From the NCBI GenBank assembly GCA_963737705.1, contig CAVTTP010000006.1:930001-994000 (forward strand): a stretch of DNA of 64,000 nt, in the 5' to 3' direction. This stretch comes from PALSA-607 sp963737705. Its GTDB lineage: Bacteria > Actinomycetota > Actinomycetes > Acidothermales > Acidothermaceae. Below, piece by piece: positions 15,613 to 23,899 of this stretch. The notes beneath the pieces are model-generated. The model searched no databases. It saw nothing but the letters and a program-made list of their open reading frames with translations, and was not told the DNA's origin. Every line of letters begins with the position of its first letter. Positions within the stretch are counted from its first letter, which is position 1. The position numbers and the translations under genes were made by a program.

Positions 15613-17238
15613 CTACGTGTGAAGGCGGCCGTCGACCCGCCGGGGCACTTGGTGTCCAACGTCGGGTGCATCGATGAGTTCTGCGGGCAGCAGTTCCGCC
15701 GGTACGTCCTGATAGGCGACCGGTCGAAGCCAGCGCCGAATCGAGCTTGCGCCGACCGACGTGTGTAGTGCATCGGTGGTGGCCGGGTACGGGCCGCCGT
15801 GGTGCATCGCCCATGCCACGGCAACGCCAGTCGGATATCCGTTCCACACGACGCGGCCGACGCGGCCGGAGACCGTGTCGAGCAGGCGACGCGCGAGAGG
15901 CAAGTCGCCGACGTCCGCCTGAATGCTGGCAGTGAGGGCTGGCCCGACTCGATCCAGCAGATCAAAGAGTTCGTCGTCGCTTGCGTAGCGCGCGACCACG
16001 AGAACGGGACCGAAACACTCCTCGAGGACGACACCCCCGAGCGCGGCGGCGGAGACCTCGAGAAGGAGTGGGGTTGCCCACCATCCTTCTTCCGTCCAGT
16101 CTTGCGCTTGCCCTGAAGCCAGTTCGGTGATTCCGGGTAACTGCACGAGGTCAGATGTGCCAACGGCAAAGCCGTGTTGGACGCGGGCGTTGAGCATCAC
16201 GCCCGCGCCTTTCGCGTTCACCGCCTCGATGAGTGCGGTGACGAGCGCGTCCCCCTGGCTGCCAGCTGGGACGAGCGCGAGCCCTGGCTTGGTGCAGAAC
16301 TGCCCGACGCCCAGGGTGAACGAGTTCGCGAGCCCGCCGGCGATCTCCGTCGGCCGGGTCGCAGCCGCGTCGGGGCAGACGACCAAGGGATTCAACGCGC
16401 CGAGCTCGCCGTAGAACGGAATCGGCGAGGGTCGAATCGACGCGAGGTCATGCAGTGCCCGCCCACCCCCCACGGAGCCGGTGAACCCGACTGCGTGGAT
16501 GTTGGGGTCGAGCACGACGGCGGTGCCTGCATCGCGACCGAGCACGAGCGACACCACATCTTCGGTGACACGAGCGGCCGCCGCACCTTGGCGCAGCGCT
16601 GCGGCGCACAGCTGCGAAGTTCGCGGATGTGCCTCGTGTCCTTTGATGACGACTGCGCAGCCGGCCGCGAGCGCGGACGCAGTGTCACCACCAGGAACCG
16701 AGAAGGCAAAGGGGAAGTTCGACGCACCGAACACCCCGACCGGCCCAACCGGCCTCAGCAGCTTGCGCAAATCAGGGCGGGGTCCCATCGGGGTGTCGCC
16801 GGCGTGGTCGATCGTCGCCTCGAGGTAGGCGCCGTCTTCAATGACCTCGGCAAAGAATCTGAGTTGGAAGGTGGTGCGAGTGAGCTCGCTGTTCAAGCGC
16901 GGAGCACCGAGGCCGGTCTCGCGGTCTGCGATCTCGACGAGTAATTCTCGGTCTGACTCAAGTGCGTCGGACATCGAGCGCAGCATCGCGGCGCGCCCAT
17001 CTCGACCTAGGGCCTCGAGCTCGGCCGTCGCACCTATGGCCGTTGCGCACAAAGAGGCGACATCGCCCGCAGTTGTCTCGGGGCCGACATCCTCGACGGC
17101 CTCGCCAGTTCTGGGATCGAAGCTCGTAACCACGAGTCGAATCGTTCCATACGGGCTTTCAGGGCCGACAGTGGTCATCGGCGGCCGCTGTTCTGGGGGT
17201 GCGATGACCGAAGCGGCTGAGGTGTCAGAGCGGTGCAT
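15613..17238 (-). CDS. Aldehyde dehydrogenase, 2-oxoglutarate (2,5-dioxovalerate) semialdehyde type
   Basis: 541-residue NAD(P)-dependent aldehyde dehydrogenase. GVFGASNFPFAFSVPGGDTASALAAG and VIKGHEAHP are typical of the ketoglutarate-semialdehyde subgroup. The general-base Glu is in YGELGALNP and the catalytic Cys in LGVGQFCTKPG (about residue 320). Product: 2-oxoglutarate, the end of the oxidative pentose route. The start is uncertain (ATG at 17238, ATG at 17178, or GTG near 17133, as the conserved part begins VTSFDPRTGE). Eight bases separate it from the FAH-type gene. Confidence 0.82.
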   Translation of the reverse strand: MHRSDTSAASVIAPPEQRPPMTTVGPESPYGTIRLVVTSFDPRTGEAVEDVGPETTAGDVASLCATAIGATAELEALGRDGRAAMLRSMSDALESDRELLVEIADRETGLGAPRLNSELTRTTFQLRFFAEVIEDGAYLEATIDHAGDTPMGPRPDLRKLLRPVGPVGVFGASNFPFAFSVPGGDTASALAAGCAVVIKGHEAHPRTSQLCAAALRQGAAAARVTEDVVSLVLGRDAGTAVVLDPNIHAVGFTGSVGGGRALHDLASIRPSPIPFYGELGALNPLVVCPDAAATRPTEIAGGLANSFTLGVGQFCTKPGLALVPAGSQGDALVTALIEAVNAKGAGVMLNARVQHGFAVGTSDLVQLPGITELASGQAQDWTEEGWWATPLLLEVSAAALGGVVLEECFGPVLVVARYASDDELFDLLDRVGPALTASIQADVGDLPLARRLLDTVSGRVGRVVWNGYPTGVAVAWAMHHGGPYPATTDALHTSVGASSIRRWLRPVAYQDVPAELLPAELIDAPDVGHQVPRRVDGRLHT

Positions 17239-17258
17239 CCAAGTGGTGAACGCCGCCG

Positions 17259-18203
17259 CTAGGGGTACTGCGCTCCTTGCGCGTCAACGTAGACGCTGTA
17301 CAGCGAGCGGGTTGCGGTCATGAACAGCCGGTTCTTCCTGGCCCCGCCGAACGTGATGTTCGCGCACGACTCTGGCAAGTGGATTTGCCCGAGCAGTTCG
17401 CCCGCTGGGCTGTAGCAGTGCACGCCGTCAAAACCGGCTCCGCCCCAGCCGGCCGCCGACCACACGTTGCCGTCGCGGTCGGTCCTGATTCCGTCGGATC
17501 CCTTCATGGCGACGAAGACGCGCCCGTTGACCGGCGTTCCACCGTCCATGTCATAGACCCGGATCTGGTCGACGTCGACGACGTACAGCAACGATTCGTC
17601 GGGTGAAAAGCAGATGCCGTTAGGTCGATCCATGTCCGTGATCAACGGCACACCCTGCCCGCCGTCCGCATCAATTCTGTAGACGTAGCGGGGAATCTCC
17701 TTCACCGCCTTGATGCCCTCGTAGTTGTTCTCGATGCCCCAGCCGGGATCGGTGAACCACACCGATCCGTCGGAGTGCACGGCCACGTCGTTCGGGGCGT
17801 TGAGGGGCTTTCCCTGGTAACTGTCCATCAAGACAGTGATGCTGCCGTCGTATTCGGTGCGAGTTACGCGGCGGGTCAGGTGCTCGCAGGTCACGAGCCG
17901 GCCCTGCAAGTCACGAGTGTTGCCGTTGCTGTGATTCGACGGCTCGCGAAACGGCGTCACCTCCCCGGTGACCTCGCTCCAGGCGAGCATGCGGTTGTTG
18001 GGGATGTCGGAGAACAGCAAGTAGCGGCCATCGCCGAACCACACTGGGCCCTCGAGCCAGCGGCCGCCTGTCCACAGACGTTCGACGATGGCAGATCCGA
18101 CGACGAGTGCACCGAAGCGCTCGTCGAGCACCTCGACCGCGGGATCGGGAATGCGGACGGCCGACCGGTCGCCGTCCCAAGCAGTGACTCGTGAACTCGA
18201 CAC
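17259..18203 (-). CDS. SMP-30/gluconolactonase family sugar lactonase
   Basis: 314-residue six-bladed beta-propeller lactonase. Metal ligands seen: Glu in WLEGPVWF (about residue 52), Asn in LNAPNDVAVH, and Asn/Asp in DRPNGICFSPDESLLYVVD. It hydrolyses aldonolactones made by sugar dehydrogenases. It starts with GTG at 18203, four bases after the SDR stop, so it is tightly coupled to the predicted sugar dehydrogenase. In a Weimberg-type route it would be the second enzyme. Confidence 0.85.
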   Translation of the reverse strand: MSSSRVTAWDGDRSAVRIPDPAVEVLDERFGALVVGSAIVERLWTGGRWLEGPVWFGDGRYLLFSDIPNNRMLAWSEVTGEVTPFREPSNHSNGNTRDLQGRLVTCEHLTRRVTRTEYDGSITVLMDSYQGKPLNAPNDVAVHSDGSVWFTDPGWGIENNYEGIKAVKEIPRYVYRIDADGGQGVPLITDMDRPNGICFSPDESLLYVVDVDQIRVYDMDGGTPVNGRVFVAMKGSDGIRTDRDGNVWSAAGWGGAGFDGVHCYSPAGELLGQIHLPESCANITFGGARKNRLFMTATRSLYSVYVDAQGAQYP

Positions 18204-18207
18204 GTCG

Positions 18208-18960
18208 TTACCCCCGACCTATGAACGGCATCTTTGGCGGCAGCACCGTGAGTGATGCCACGTTTGCATCAAGTGGCAGGCTCGCCATGTAGCGGACCGC
18301 TCGGCCGACCTCACCGACGTCCATCAACGGTTCCGGCCTTATCGAGCCGTCGGCTTGCGCGGCGCCGCTTGCAGACCCGCTCGCCATATCGGTAGCGGCG
18401 TTCCCGATATCGATCTGCCCGCAGGCGATGTCGAAGGCGCGGCCATCGAGAGACGTCGACTTGGTCAGGCCGGTGATCGCATGCTTCGTCGCCGTATACG
18501 CGATCGAGCGCGGTCGTGGTGCGTGCGCGGAGATCGAACCGTTGTTGATGATGCGGCCACCTTGCGGCTGCTGGCTACGCATCACCCGAAACGCCTCCCG
18601 GGTGCAAAGGAACGCGCCGGTCAGGTTCACCGCGACCACTTTGTTCCAGTCGTCGAGTTCGAGGGCATCGATGTCGACGTTGGGAGCTCCCATGCCGGCG
18701 TTGTTGAAGAGCAGGTCGAGGCGGCCATGTGCGTCAACCACTGCGTTGAAGAGATCGCGGACGCTCGCCTCATCGGTGACGTCTGCCGGGATCGCCTCGA
18801 GCGCGCCGGCTAAGCCCGACCCCCGAGCGACGGTTTCGTCGAGCGTCTCCTTGTGCCTACCGGCCACGACGACCGTCCAGGCGTCCTCCGCTAGAGCGAG
18901 AGCGACGGTCGCGCCGATTCCGCTGCCGCCACCGGTCACGACGGCAATGCGCTGCGACAT
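18208..18960 (-). CDS. Short-chain dehydrogenase/reductase, possible pentose dehydrogenase
   Basis: 250-residue SDR. NAD(P)-binding TGGGSGIG (residues about 10-17), NNAGMG, catalytic Ser in NNGSISAHAP, and YTATK (Tyr and Lys). Start ATG at 18960 with GGAGGAG nine bases upstream. It is the first gene of the four-gene operon (dehydrogenase, lactonase, semialdehyde dehydrogenase, FAH-type dehydratase), which suggests the sugar-oxidising step, but the substrate cannot be read from the sequence. The pentonate dehydratase of the pathway is not in the window. Confidence 0.8.
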   Translation of the reverse strand: MSQRIAVVTGGGSGIGATVALALAEDAWTVVVAGRHKETLDETVARGSGLAGALEAIPADVTDEASVRDLFNAVVDAHGRLDLLFNNAGMGAPNVDIDALELDDWNKVVAVNLTGAFLCTREAFRVMRSQQPQGGRIINNGSISAHAPRPRSIAYTATKHAITGLTKSTSLDGRAFDIACGQIDIGNAATDMASGSASGAAQADGSIRPEPLMDVGEVGRAVRYMASLPLDANVASLTVLPPKMPFIGRG

Positions 18961-19027
18961 CGATCTCCTCCTGCAAGCGTCGGCCGGGGTGGCCACAGTC
19001 TCCCGCACCCCAAATCCTGCGCACGTG

Positions 19028-19044
19028 CTGCCCTCCTAGGGCAG
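19028..19044 (-). terminator. Short hairpin downstream of histidine kinase 1
   Basis: CTGCCC (19028-19033) and GGGCAG (19039-19044) form a perfect 6-bp stem with a 5-base loop, 46 bases after the kinase stop and before the SDR operon. A terminator is likely. Confidence 0.4.
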
Positions 19045-19090
19045 TGAATGCGCACTGTGTCGACCCACGTCGGTAACGCGGCCGGGTCAG

Positions 19091-20374
19091 TCAGAGGGCG
19101 TTGGTGGTGAGTGCGCGCTGCGCGGCAACGGTCGACGGGGCCGGCGGCGCCAACGGGAAGCGGACAGCGATGTCGAGCCCACCGCCCGGCCGGGCGGACG
19201 CGTCGATCGTCGCGTCGTGCGCGGTCGCGATCGCCTGAACGATGGACAGCCCGAGACCCAAGCCGCCGTCGTGACTGATCCGGTCGGCTTCCGCGCGCTG
19301 AAAGGGCTCGAACAGCTTGTCGACCTCCGACGGGGCAACGATGGGGCCGGTGTTGTTCGCCGAGAACACTGCGCATCCGTCGGCGGTTTCCGTCACCACC
19401 TCGAGTCGCCCGCCAGCAACGTTGTGGCGCAGTGCATTGTCGATCACGTTCGCAACCAGTCGCTCGGCGAGCTCGAAATCACCGGTCGTCGGCGCAGAAT
19501 CGAGTCGGGCCAAGACGTGCACCTCTCGTGCGTCGGCATCTGCGTGCCGCCCGTTGAGGACGTCAGCTGTCAGTAATGCCAGGTCGAACGGTTCGTGACG
19601 ACTGAGCCCGCGTTCGCTTCGCGCGAGAGTGAGCAGCGCGGCTATGAGCCGTTCCTGCTCCTGGCTCGCCGCGAGCGCGCGTTCGCCGGTCGCACGCCAC
19701 CCTTGCAAGGTCTCGTTGGGATCGAGGAGTGCGGCGTCGAGCAGGGCGTGTTGCAACGTCAGTGGTGTGCGCAACTCGTGCGAAGCATTCGCTACAAACT
19801 GCCGCTGTGACTGGAAAGAACGTTCGAGCCGGGCGATCAGAGCGTCGAACGTGTCGCCAAGTTCCTTGATCTCGTCGTCGGGACCAGACAACGCCAGCCG
19901 TTCGTGCAAGTTGCTTGACGAGATATGGCGTGCGGCCGCCGTGATCGTTCGCAACGGACGCAGTGCGCGACCGGCCACCAGCCAGCCCAGGCCGATGGAG
20001 ATGACCGACATGATGGCGAGCGCGATGAACGACTGGATCAAGAGTTGATGCATCTCGATGCCGTGCTGATGACGCATCTGAGCAATGAGTTGCGTCGCCT
20101 GCTTTTGGGCATCGTCTGGCCCGCCTCCGACCGGCCCAGGTACGGCCGAGATTGTGTTAGGCCCACTGCCGCTACCCGCGATGATGCCCGTCGTACTGCC
20201 TCCTGCGGCGCTGCTCTGAACGAAGAGGAAGTTGCCGGTCGTGCGGCGTACTAGCACGTTGGTGATGGCGAGAAGTGCCGCGCCTGACACAACGAAGACG
20301 CCGCCGTAAAGCACGGTCAGCCGGCGCCGGACCGTTCGGCGCGGTAGGTGCAGCGCGATGCGTCGACCACTCAT
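19091..20374 (-). CDS. Sensor histidine kinase 1 (EnvZ type)
   Basis: 427-residue membrane kinase. First membrane segment at about residues 20-42, an outward domain of about 85 residues rich in Gly and Ser without cysteine, second membrane segment about 128-150, HAMP linker, H-box FVANASHELRTPLT (about 213-226), N-box NVIDNALRHN, and ATP-lid GGLGLGLSIV. It starts four bases before the response regulator stop (ATGA), so the pair is coupled. The family, with HQLLIQSFIALAIMSVISI in the second membrane segment, is common in actinobacteria. The signal is unknown; a lipoprotein gene is divergent from this pair. Confidence 0.9.
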   Translation of the reverse strand: MSGRRIALHLPRRTVRRRLTVLYGGVFVVSGAALLAITNVLVRRTTGNFLFVQSSAAGGSTTGIIAGSGSGPNTISAVPGPVGGGPDDAQKQATQLIAQMRHQHGIEMHQLLIQSFIALAIMSVISIGLGWLVAGRALRPLRTITAAARHISSSNLHERLALSGPDDEIKELGDTFDALIARLERSFQSQRQFVANASHELRTPLTLQHALLDAALLDPNETLQGWRATGERALAASQEQERLIAALLTLARSERGLSRHEPFDLALLTADVLNGRHADADAREVHVLARLDSAPTTGDFELAERLVANVIDNALRHNVAGGRLEVVTETADGCAVFSANNTGPIVAPSEVDKLFEPFQRAEADRISHDGGLGLGLSIVQAIATAHDATIDASARPGGGLDIAVRFPLAPPAPSTVAAQRALTTNAL

Positions 20375-21038
20375 ATCCGATACCCGCCTTGCGCGACCGT
20401 CTCGATGACCGGCGGTTCACCGAGCTTGGTTCGCAACCGCCTGATCGTCACCTTGACTGTAGTTGTGAAGGGGTCAGCGGCTTCGTCCCACACATGCTCG
20501 AGCAACTCCTCGGCCGTCACCGGACGCCCTTGTGCGGCAAGCAGATATTCGAGCACGGCCAGCTCTTTGCGACTCAGGTCGAGCTGACGGCCAGCGCGGA
20601 CGGCGGTGCGCTGCGCCGAGTCGACGCGCAGGTCACCGCTGACGAGGGTCGGTGGGACAGGCGTCCCGCCTCGCCGCGCCAGCGCTCGGACTCGTGCGAC
20701 CAACTCGACGAACGCGAACGGCTTGGGCAGGTAGTCGTCGGCGCCGAGCCCGAGCCCGTCAACTCTCTCCTCAAGAGCGCCGGCGGCTGTCAGCATCAGC
20801 ACTCGACTCTCGGCACTCGATTCGGCGAGTCGTCGGCGATGATTCGCCGACACACCTCGTCGCCGTGCACGACTGGCAGGTCGCGGTCCAGCACGACGAC
20901 GTCGTAACTGCTTACACCTACCCGGTCAAGGGCCTGCTGGCCGTCGAACGCGAGGTCGACAGCCATCCCCTCCCGTCGCAGTACACCGGCGATCGTGTGC
21001 GCGAGTTCGACCTGGTCTTCGACCAGCAACACCCTCAC
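20371..21038 (-). pseudogene. OmpR-type response regulator 1, broken by a 14-bp duplication-like insertion
   Basis: Receiver plus winged-helix DNA-binding protein. The receiver begins VRVLLVEDQ (GTG at 21038 with GAGG before it; a TTG at 21056 is the other option). The phospho-acceptor Asp is in VVVLDRDLP, the conserved Lys in YLPKPFAF, and the C-terminal trans_reg_c domain ends VIETVAQGGYRI. The frame breaks after IIADDSPN. Removing 14 bases between the two copies of GCACTCGA (20799-20806 and 20813-20820) restores IIADDSPNRVLMLTAAG exactly, as in related regulators. As it stands the receiver ends early (stop at 20796) and the output domain lacks its receiver start. Partner of kinase 1. Confidence 0.85.
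20799..20820. repeat. 8-bp direct repeat, 14-bp period, at the response regulator break
   Basis: GCACTCGA at 20799-20806 and 20813-20820, with CTCTCG between. Deleting one 14-base unit restores the response regulator frame, so this looks like a slipped-strand duplication with partial divergence. Confidence 0.75.
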
Positions 21039-21071
21039 GCGAACCTCATCGTCCAAGGATGCCGGGTGCGC

Positions 21072-21128
21072 GGTGACAAAGCGGTGACAGGTCGGTTCAC
21101 CCCGGTGTCACCAGCGTTCCCGTACAAA
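21072..21128 (+). promoter_or_regulatory. Four-heptamer operator and promoter for lipoprotein 1 (and divergent TCS 1)
   Basis: GGTGACA at 21072 and 21083, then the reversed heptamers GTTCACC at 21095 and TGTCACC at 21106 (offsets 0, 11, 23, 34). Ten bases after the last heptamer is TACAAA (21123-21128), a plausible -10. Pairs of heptamers 11 bp apart are the usual binding pattern of OmpR-type regulators. The same offsets and the same 10-base gap to the -10 occur before lipoprotein 5. Confidence 0.7.
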
Positions 21129-21160
21129 CTCAATCACCACCGAGCTCAATCACCACCGAG
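21129..21160. repeat. Exact 16-bp tandem duplication in the leader of lipoprotein 1
   Basis: CTCAATCACCACCGAG occurs at 21129-21144 and again at 21145-21160 without a mismatch, between the predicted -10 and the ribosome binding site region (GCAGGAAGACGA). Confidence 0.85.
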
Positions 21161-21179
21161 CAGGAAGACGACCGCTGCT

Positions 21180-21851
21180 ATGGACTTTCGATCCCGATTC
21201 ACGTTGTTGGCCGCAACAACAGCTTTTCTTGCCATCTTCACAACAGGATGCAGCAACAATTCTGCTGGTCCTAGTGTCGCGCAGCTCACGACCACAGCAG
21301 CGACCGCTGCGTCGCCAGCCATTGACTCCAACGGCTCGGCCGCACCGCACTCGCCAGCACCCACCGGCTCCGCCGCACCCACCGACTCCGTAGCACCCAC
21401 TGGCGCAGCGGGGTTACTGGCCTACTCCGAATGCATGCGTGCCCATGGTGTGCCTGACTTCCCCGATCCGGTGGGCAACAGCTTGCAAATCAAGGGCGGT
21501 CCCGGATCCGACCTCGATCCCGACTCGCCGCGAATGCAGACCGCGCAGAAGGCGTGCCAGTCGCTCGCGCCCGGCGGCGGACAGAGCGGCACCGTCAGTG
21601 CCGCGCAACAGGCGCAGGCCCTAAAGTTCTCCGCTTGCATGCGCTCGCACGGGGTGCCGAACTTCCCCGACCCGACATTTAGTGGCGGCGGCGTGCAACT
21701 CCACGTCACGGGCATTGACCCCAACTCGCCCCAGATGATTGCCGCGCAGAAGGCCTGCCAGTCGCTACAGCTGGGGAATGGTGGCATCAGCGAAGGCCAG
21801 ACAGGTCAGGGCGCGGCTGGCGGTGCCCAGACGGGCACCGGCAACTCCTGA
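21180..21851 (+). CDS. Two-repeat four-cysteine lipoprotein 1
   Basis: 223-residue predicted lipoprotein: basic start (DFRSRFTL), hydrophobic segment, lipobox FTTGC with acylation Cys at about residue 24, then a Ser/Thr/Ala/Pro-rich linker to about residue 80. Two repeats follow: YSECMRAHGVPDFPDP ... AQKACQSL and FSACMRSHGVPNFPDP ... AAQKACQSL. Each repeat carries one Cys in CMR and one in the closing AC, so four besides the lipid Cys. Gly-rich tail. Proteins with this motif are frequent in actinobacteria but their role is unknown to me; disulfides or metal binding through Cys, Met and His are possible. It stands between the two two-component systems. Confidence 0.8.
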   Translation: MDFRSRFTLLAATTAFLAIFTTGCSNNSAGPSVAQLTTTAATAASPAIDSNGSAAPHSPAPTGSAAPTDSVAPTGAAGLLAYSECMRAHGVPDFPDPVGNSLQIKGGPGSDLDPDSPRMQTAQKACQSLAPGGGQSGTVSAAQQAQALKFSACMRSHGVPNFPDPTFSGGGVQLHVTGIDPNSPQMIAAQKACQSLQLGNGGISEGQTGQGAAGGAQTGTGNS

Positions 21852-21879
21852 ATGCAACCCGGTAACTCCTGAACGACGG

Positions 21880-23151
21880 TCAGGCGCGACCCGCGACCGC
21901 CGACGGTTCGATAGCCGTCGTGAACCGCACCGTGATCTTCAACCCGCCGTTTCGCAGGGCCTCTGACTCGAGGCGGCCGCCATGCGCAGCTACCACAGAG
22001 GCGACGATAGAAAGCCCGAGTCCGACGCCCTCATCGTTTGTGACGCGTTGCCCGAGACGGGTGAACGGTTCGAACAAGGAGGAGAGTTTAGATTCAGGAA
22101 CGAGTGGCCCGGAGTTGCTGACCGAGATGTACGAGTCCCCGTTGTCGACGCCGGTCTCGATCTGTATTGATCCGCCCTCGAAGTTGTACCGGATTGCGTT
22201 GTCAACGAGGTTCGCGACAAGGCGCTCCACGAGTACCCGGTCGCCGGCTAAAAGAGCCGCTGACAGGTTGGCATCGACGGTGATTTCGGATTCTCTTGCC
22301 GCGCCACTCGTCTGGTCGATGGCATCGAGTGCCGCGGCTTCGAGGTCGACCAGTTCGCGAATGGTCAGTCCGCGGTCAGATCGCGCCAAGGTCAGCAGGC
22401 CGTCGATGATCGCCTCCGATTGATCCACTGCTTCGCGGACACGGCCGACGAGAGTCTCGAGTCCTTCTGTGGTTCTGGTGGGCTTGGCCATCGCGACATC
22501 AATGAGGGTACGCATGGCCGTCAGCGGGGTTCGCAACTCATGCGAAGCGTTCGCCACGAATCGCCGCTGGCTGGCGAAGGCGAGATCAAGCCGATCCAGC
22601 ATGTCGTCGAAGGTGTCCGCGAGCTCTTTGAGCTCGTCCTGCGGTCCGTCGAGTTCGATGCGCTCATCGAGATGTTCTTGCGATGCGCGTTGGGCGGCGC
22701 TGGTGACTTTGTGCAGCGGGCTTAGGATTCGGCGCCCGATCACCCATCCCAGCGCACCGGCGATGACGGTGCCGCCGGCGAGACCGACCAGCGACCACAG
22801 CAGTAGTTGACGGAGGTCGCGGTCCCGTTGGAAGACCGCGCCCGCTTGGGCACCTCCGGCGAAGACTTCCTTGCATTGCGCAAGCTGGGCTTGGGTACCC
22901 GCGCCACTGAGCTGCAGTTTCTGGCAGATCTTGGCGAGCTGCGCTTGGTCGGGGGTGGTGTTGGTGTCCGTCTGGTTCACAACAGCTTGGCGCGCGACGG
23001 AACCTGCGGCGAAGGTGTGGTCGGCGAGTGTGTAAGTGACGGCGACGAACGCCGAGCCGGTGATCAGAAACAACCCCGCACATGCGAGTGCGATCCGAGC
23101 CCGCACACTGCGCCGGCTGAGAAATCTGCGTCGAGAACTGGTCGGCGACAT
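21880..23151 (-). CDS. Sensor histidine kinase 2 (EnvZ type) with two-cysteine sensor loop
   Basis: 423-residue kinase: membrane segment about residues 21-43, outward domain about 44-125, second membrane segment about 128-152, HAMP, H-box FVANASHELRTPLT, N-box NLVDNAIRYN, G-box GVGLGLSIV. The outward domain contains AKICQKLQLSG and AQLAQCKEVF, i.e. two cysteines 21 residues apart. The first resembles the AQKACQSLQLG end of the neighbouring lipoprotein repeats. The gap to its response regulator is two bases. It is convergent with lipoprotein 1 and probably controls the divergent lipoprotein-exporter block. Confidence 0.9.
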   Translation of the reverse strand: MSPTSSRRRFLSRRSVRARIALACAGLFLITGSAFVAVTYTLADHTFAAGSVARQAVVNQTDTNTTPDQAQLAKICQKLQLSGAGTQAQLAQCKEVFAGGAQAGAVFQRDRDLRQLLLWSLVGLAGGTVIAGALGWVIGRRILSPLHKVTSAAQRASQEHLDERIELDGPQDELKELADTFDDMLDRLDLAFASQRRFVANASHELRTPLTAMRTLIDVAMAKPTRTTEGLETLVGRVREAVDQSEAIIDGLLTLARSDRGLTIRELVDLEAAALDAIDQTSGAARESEITVDANLSAALLAGDRVLVERLVANLVDNAIRYNFEGGSIQIETGVDNGDSYISVSNSGPLVPESKLSSLFEPFTRLGQRVTNDEGVGLGLSIVASVVAAHGGRLESEALRNGGLKITVRFTTAIEPSAVAGRA

Positions 23152-23153
23152 CG

Positions 23154-23807
23154 CTACGGGATCCGATACCCGCCACCGATGACCGTGTCGATCAGCGGCG
23201 GGTCGCCGAGCTTTCTGCGCAGGCGCAGCACAGTGACCGCGACGGTGTTCGTGAACGGATCGGCGTTCTCATCCCACACCTGCTCGAGCAACTGCTCGGA
23301 GCTCACCACCCCGCCGTCCGCTGTTATGAGCACTTCGAGTACGCCGAGCTCCTTTCGCGCCAGCGGTACAGGTCGGCCCGAGCGTGTGACAGCGCGACGA
23401 ATCCGATCAACGATAAGATCTCCTCGCGTCAGCACGGGTGGTGCCGACGGACTGCGACGTGCAAGAGCGCGCACCCGCGCCACGAGTTCGGAGAAAGCGA
23501 ACGGCTTGGCGAGGTAGTCGTCGGCGCCGAGGTTCAATCCGTCGACGCGGTCCTCGACCTGCCCCGCCGCGGTGAGCATCAGGATCCTGCTCGTGCACGG
23601 CGAATTCACAATCTGCTCGCACAATTCGTCGCCGTGCAACCGAGGAAGGTCGCGATCTAAGACGACGACGTCGTAGTCGTTCACGGTCACCTTCTCCAGC
23701 CCGCTCACGCCGTCGTATGCGAGGTCGACAGCGATTCCCTGGTCGCGCAGTCCCTCGGCCACCGCATCGGCGACCACTGCGTTGTCCTCCACGACCAGCA
23801 CCCTCAT
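23154..23807 (-). CDS. OmpR-type response regulator 2
   Basis: 217-residue response regulator, intact. Receiver: MRVLVVEDN start, phospho-acceptor in VVVLDRDLP (about residue 51), LTAAG switch, Lys in YLAKPFAF. Winged helix with ELGVLEVLITADGGVVSSEQLLEQVWDEN and the final VIGGGYRIP. A clear paralogue of response regulator 1, so the two systems arose by duplication. The start at 23807 gives the canonical N-terminus. The gene is divergent from lipoprotein 2 with the operator array between them, which suggests self-control. Confidence 0.92.
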   Translation of the reverse strand: MRVLVVEDNAVVADAVAEGLRDQGIAVDLAYDGVSGLEKVTVNDYDVVVLDRDLPRLHGDELCEQIVNSPCTSRILMLTAAGQVEDRVDGLNLGADDYLAKPFAFSELVARVRALARRSPSAPPVLTRGDLIVDRIRRAVTRSGRPVPLARKELGVLEVLITADGGVVSSEQLLEQVWDENADPFTNTVAVTVLRLRRKLGDPPLIDTVIGGGYRIP

Positions 23808-23829
23808 AGCTCCATGGTGACGGAAGTGC

Positions 23830-23892
23830 GATAACACGGCCATGACAGCGGCGTTCGGTGTTATCTCAGTGTCATCGGCCCGTTCGTAGCGT
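23830..23892 (+). promoter_or_regulatory. Four-heptamer operator and promoter between TCS 2 and lipoprotein 2
   Basis: GATAACA at 23830 and CATGACA at 23841 (11 bp apart), then reversed TGTTATC at 23859 and TGTCATC at 23870 (11 bp apart). GATAACA/TGTTATC also form a long dyad. Ten bases after the last heptamer is TAGCGT (23887-23892), a -10 candidate seven bases before the ATG at 23900, so the transcript may be leaderless. The gap between the two pairs is 6 bp longer than at lipoproteins 1 and 5. Confidence 0.6.
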
Positions 23893-23899
23893 CGCCTCC

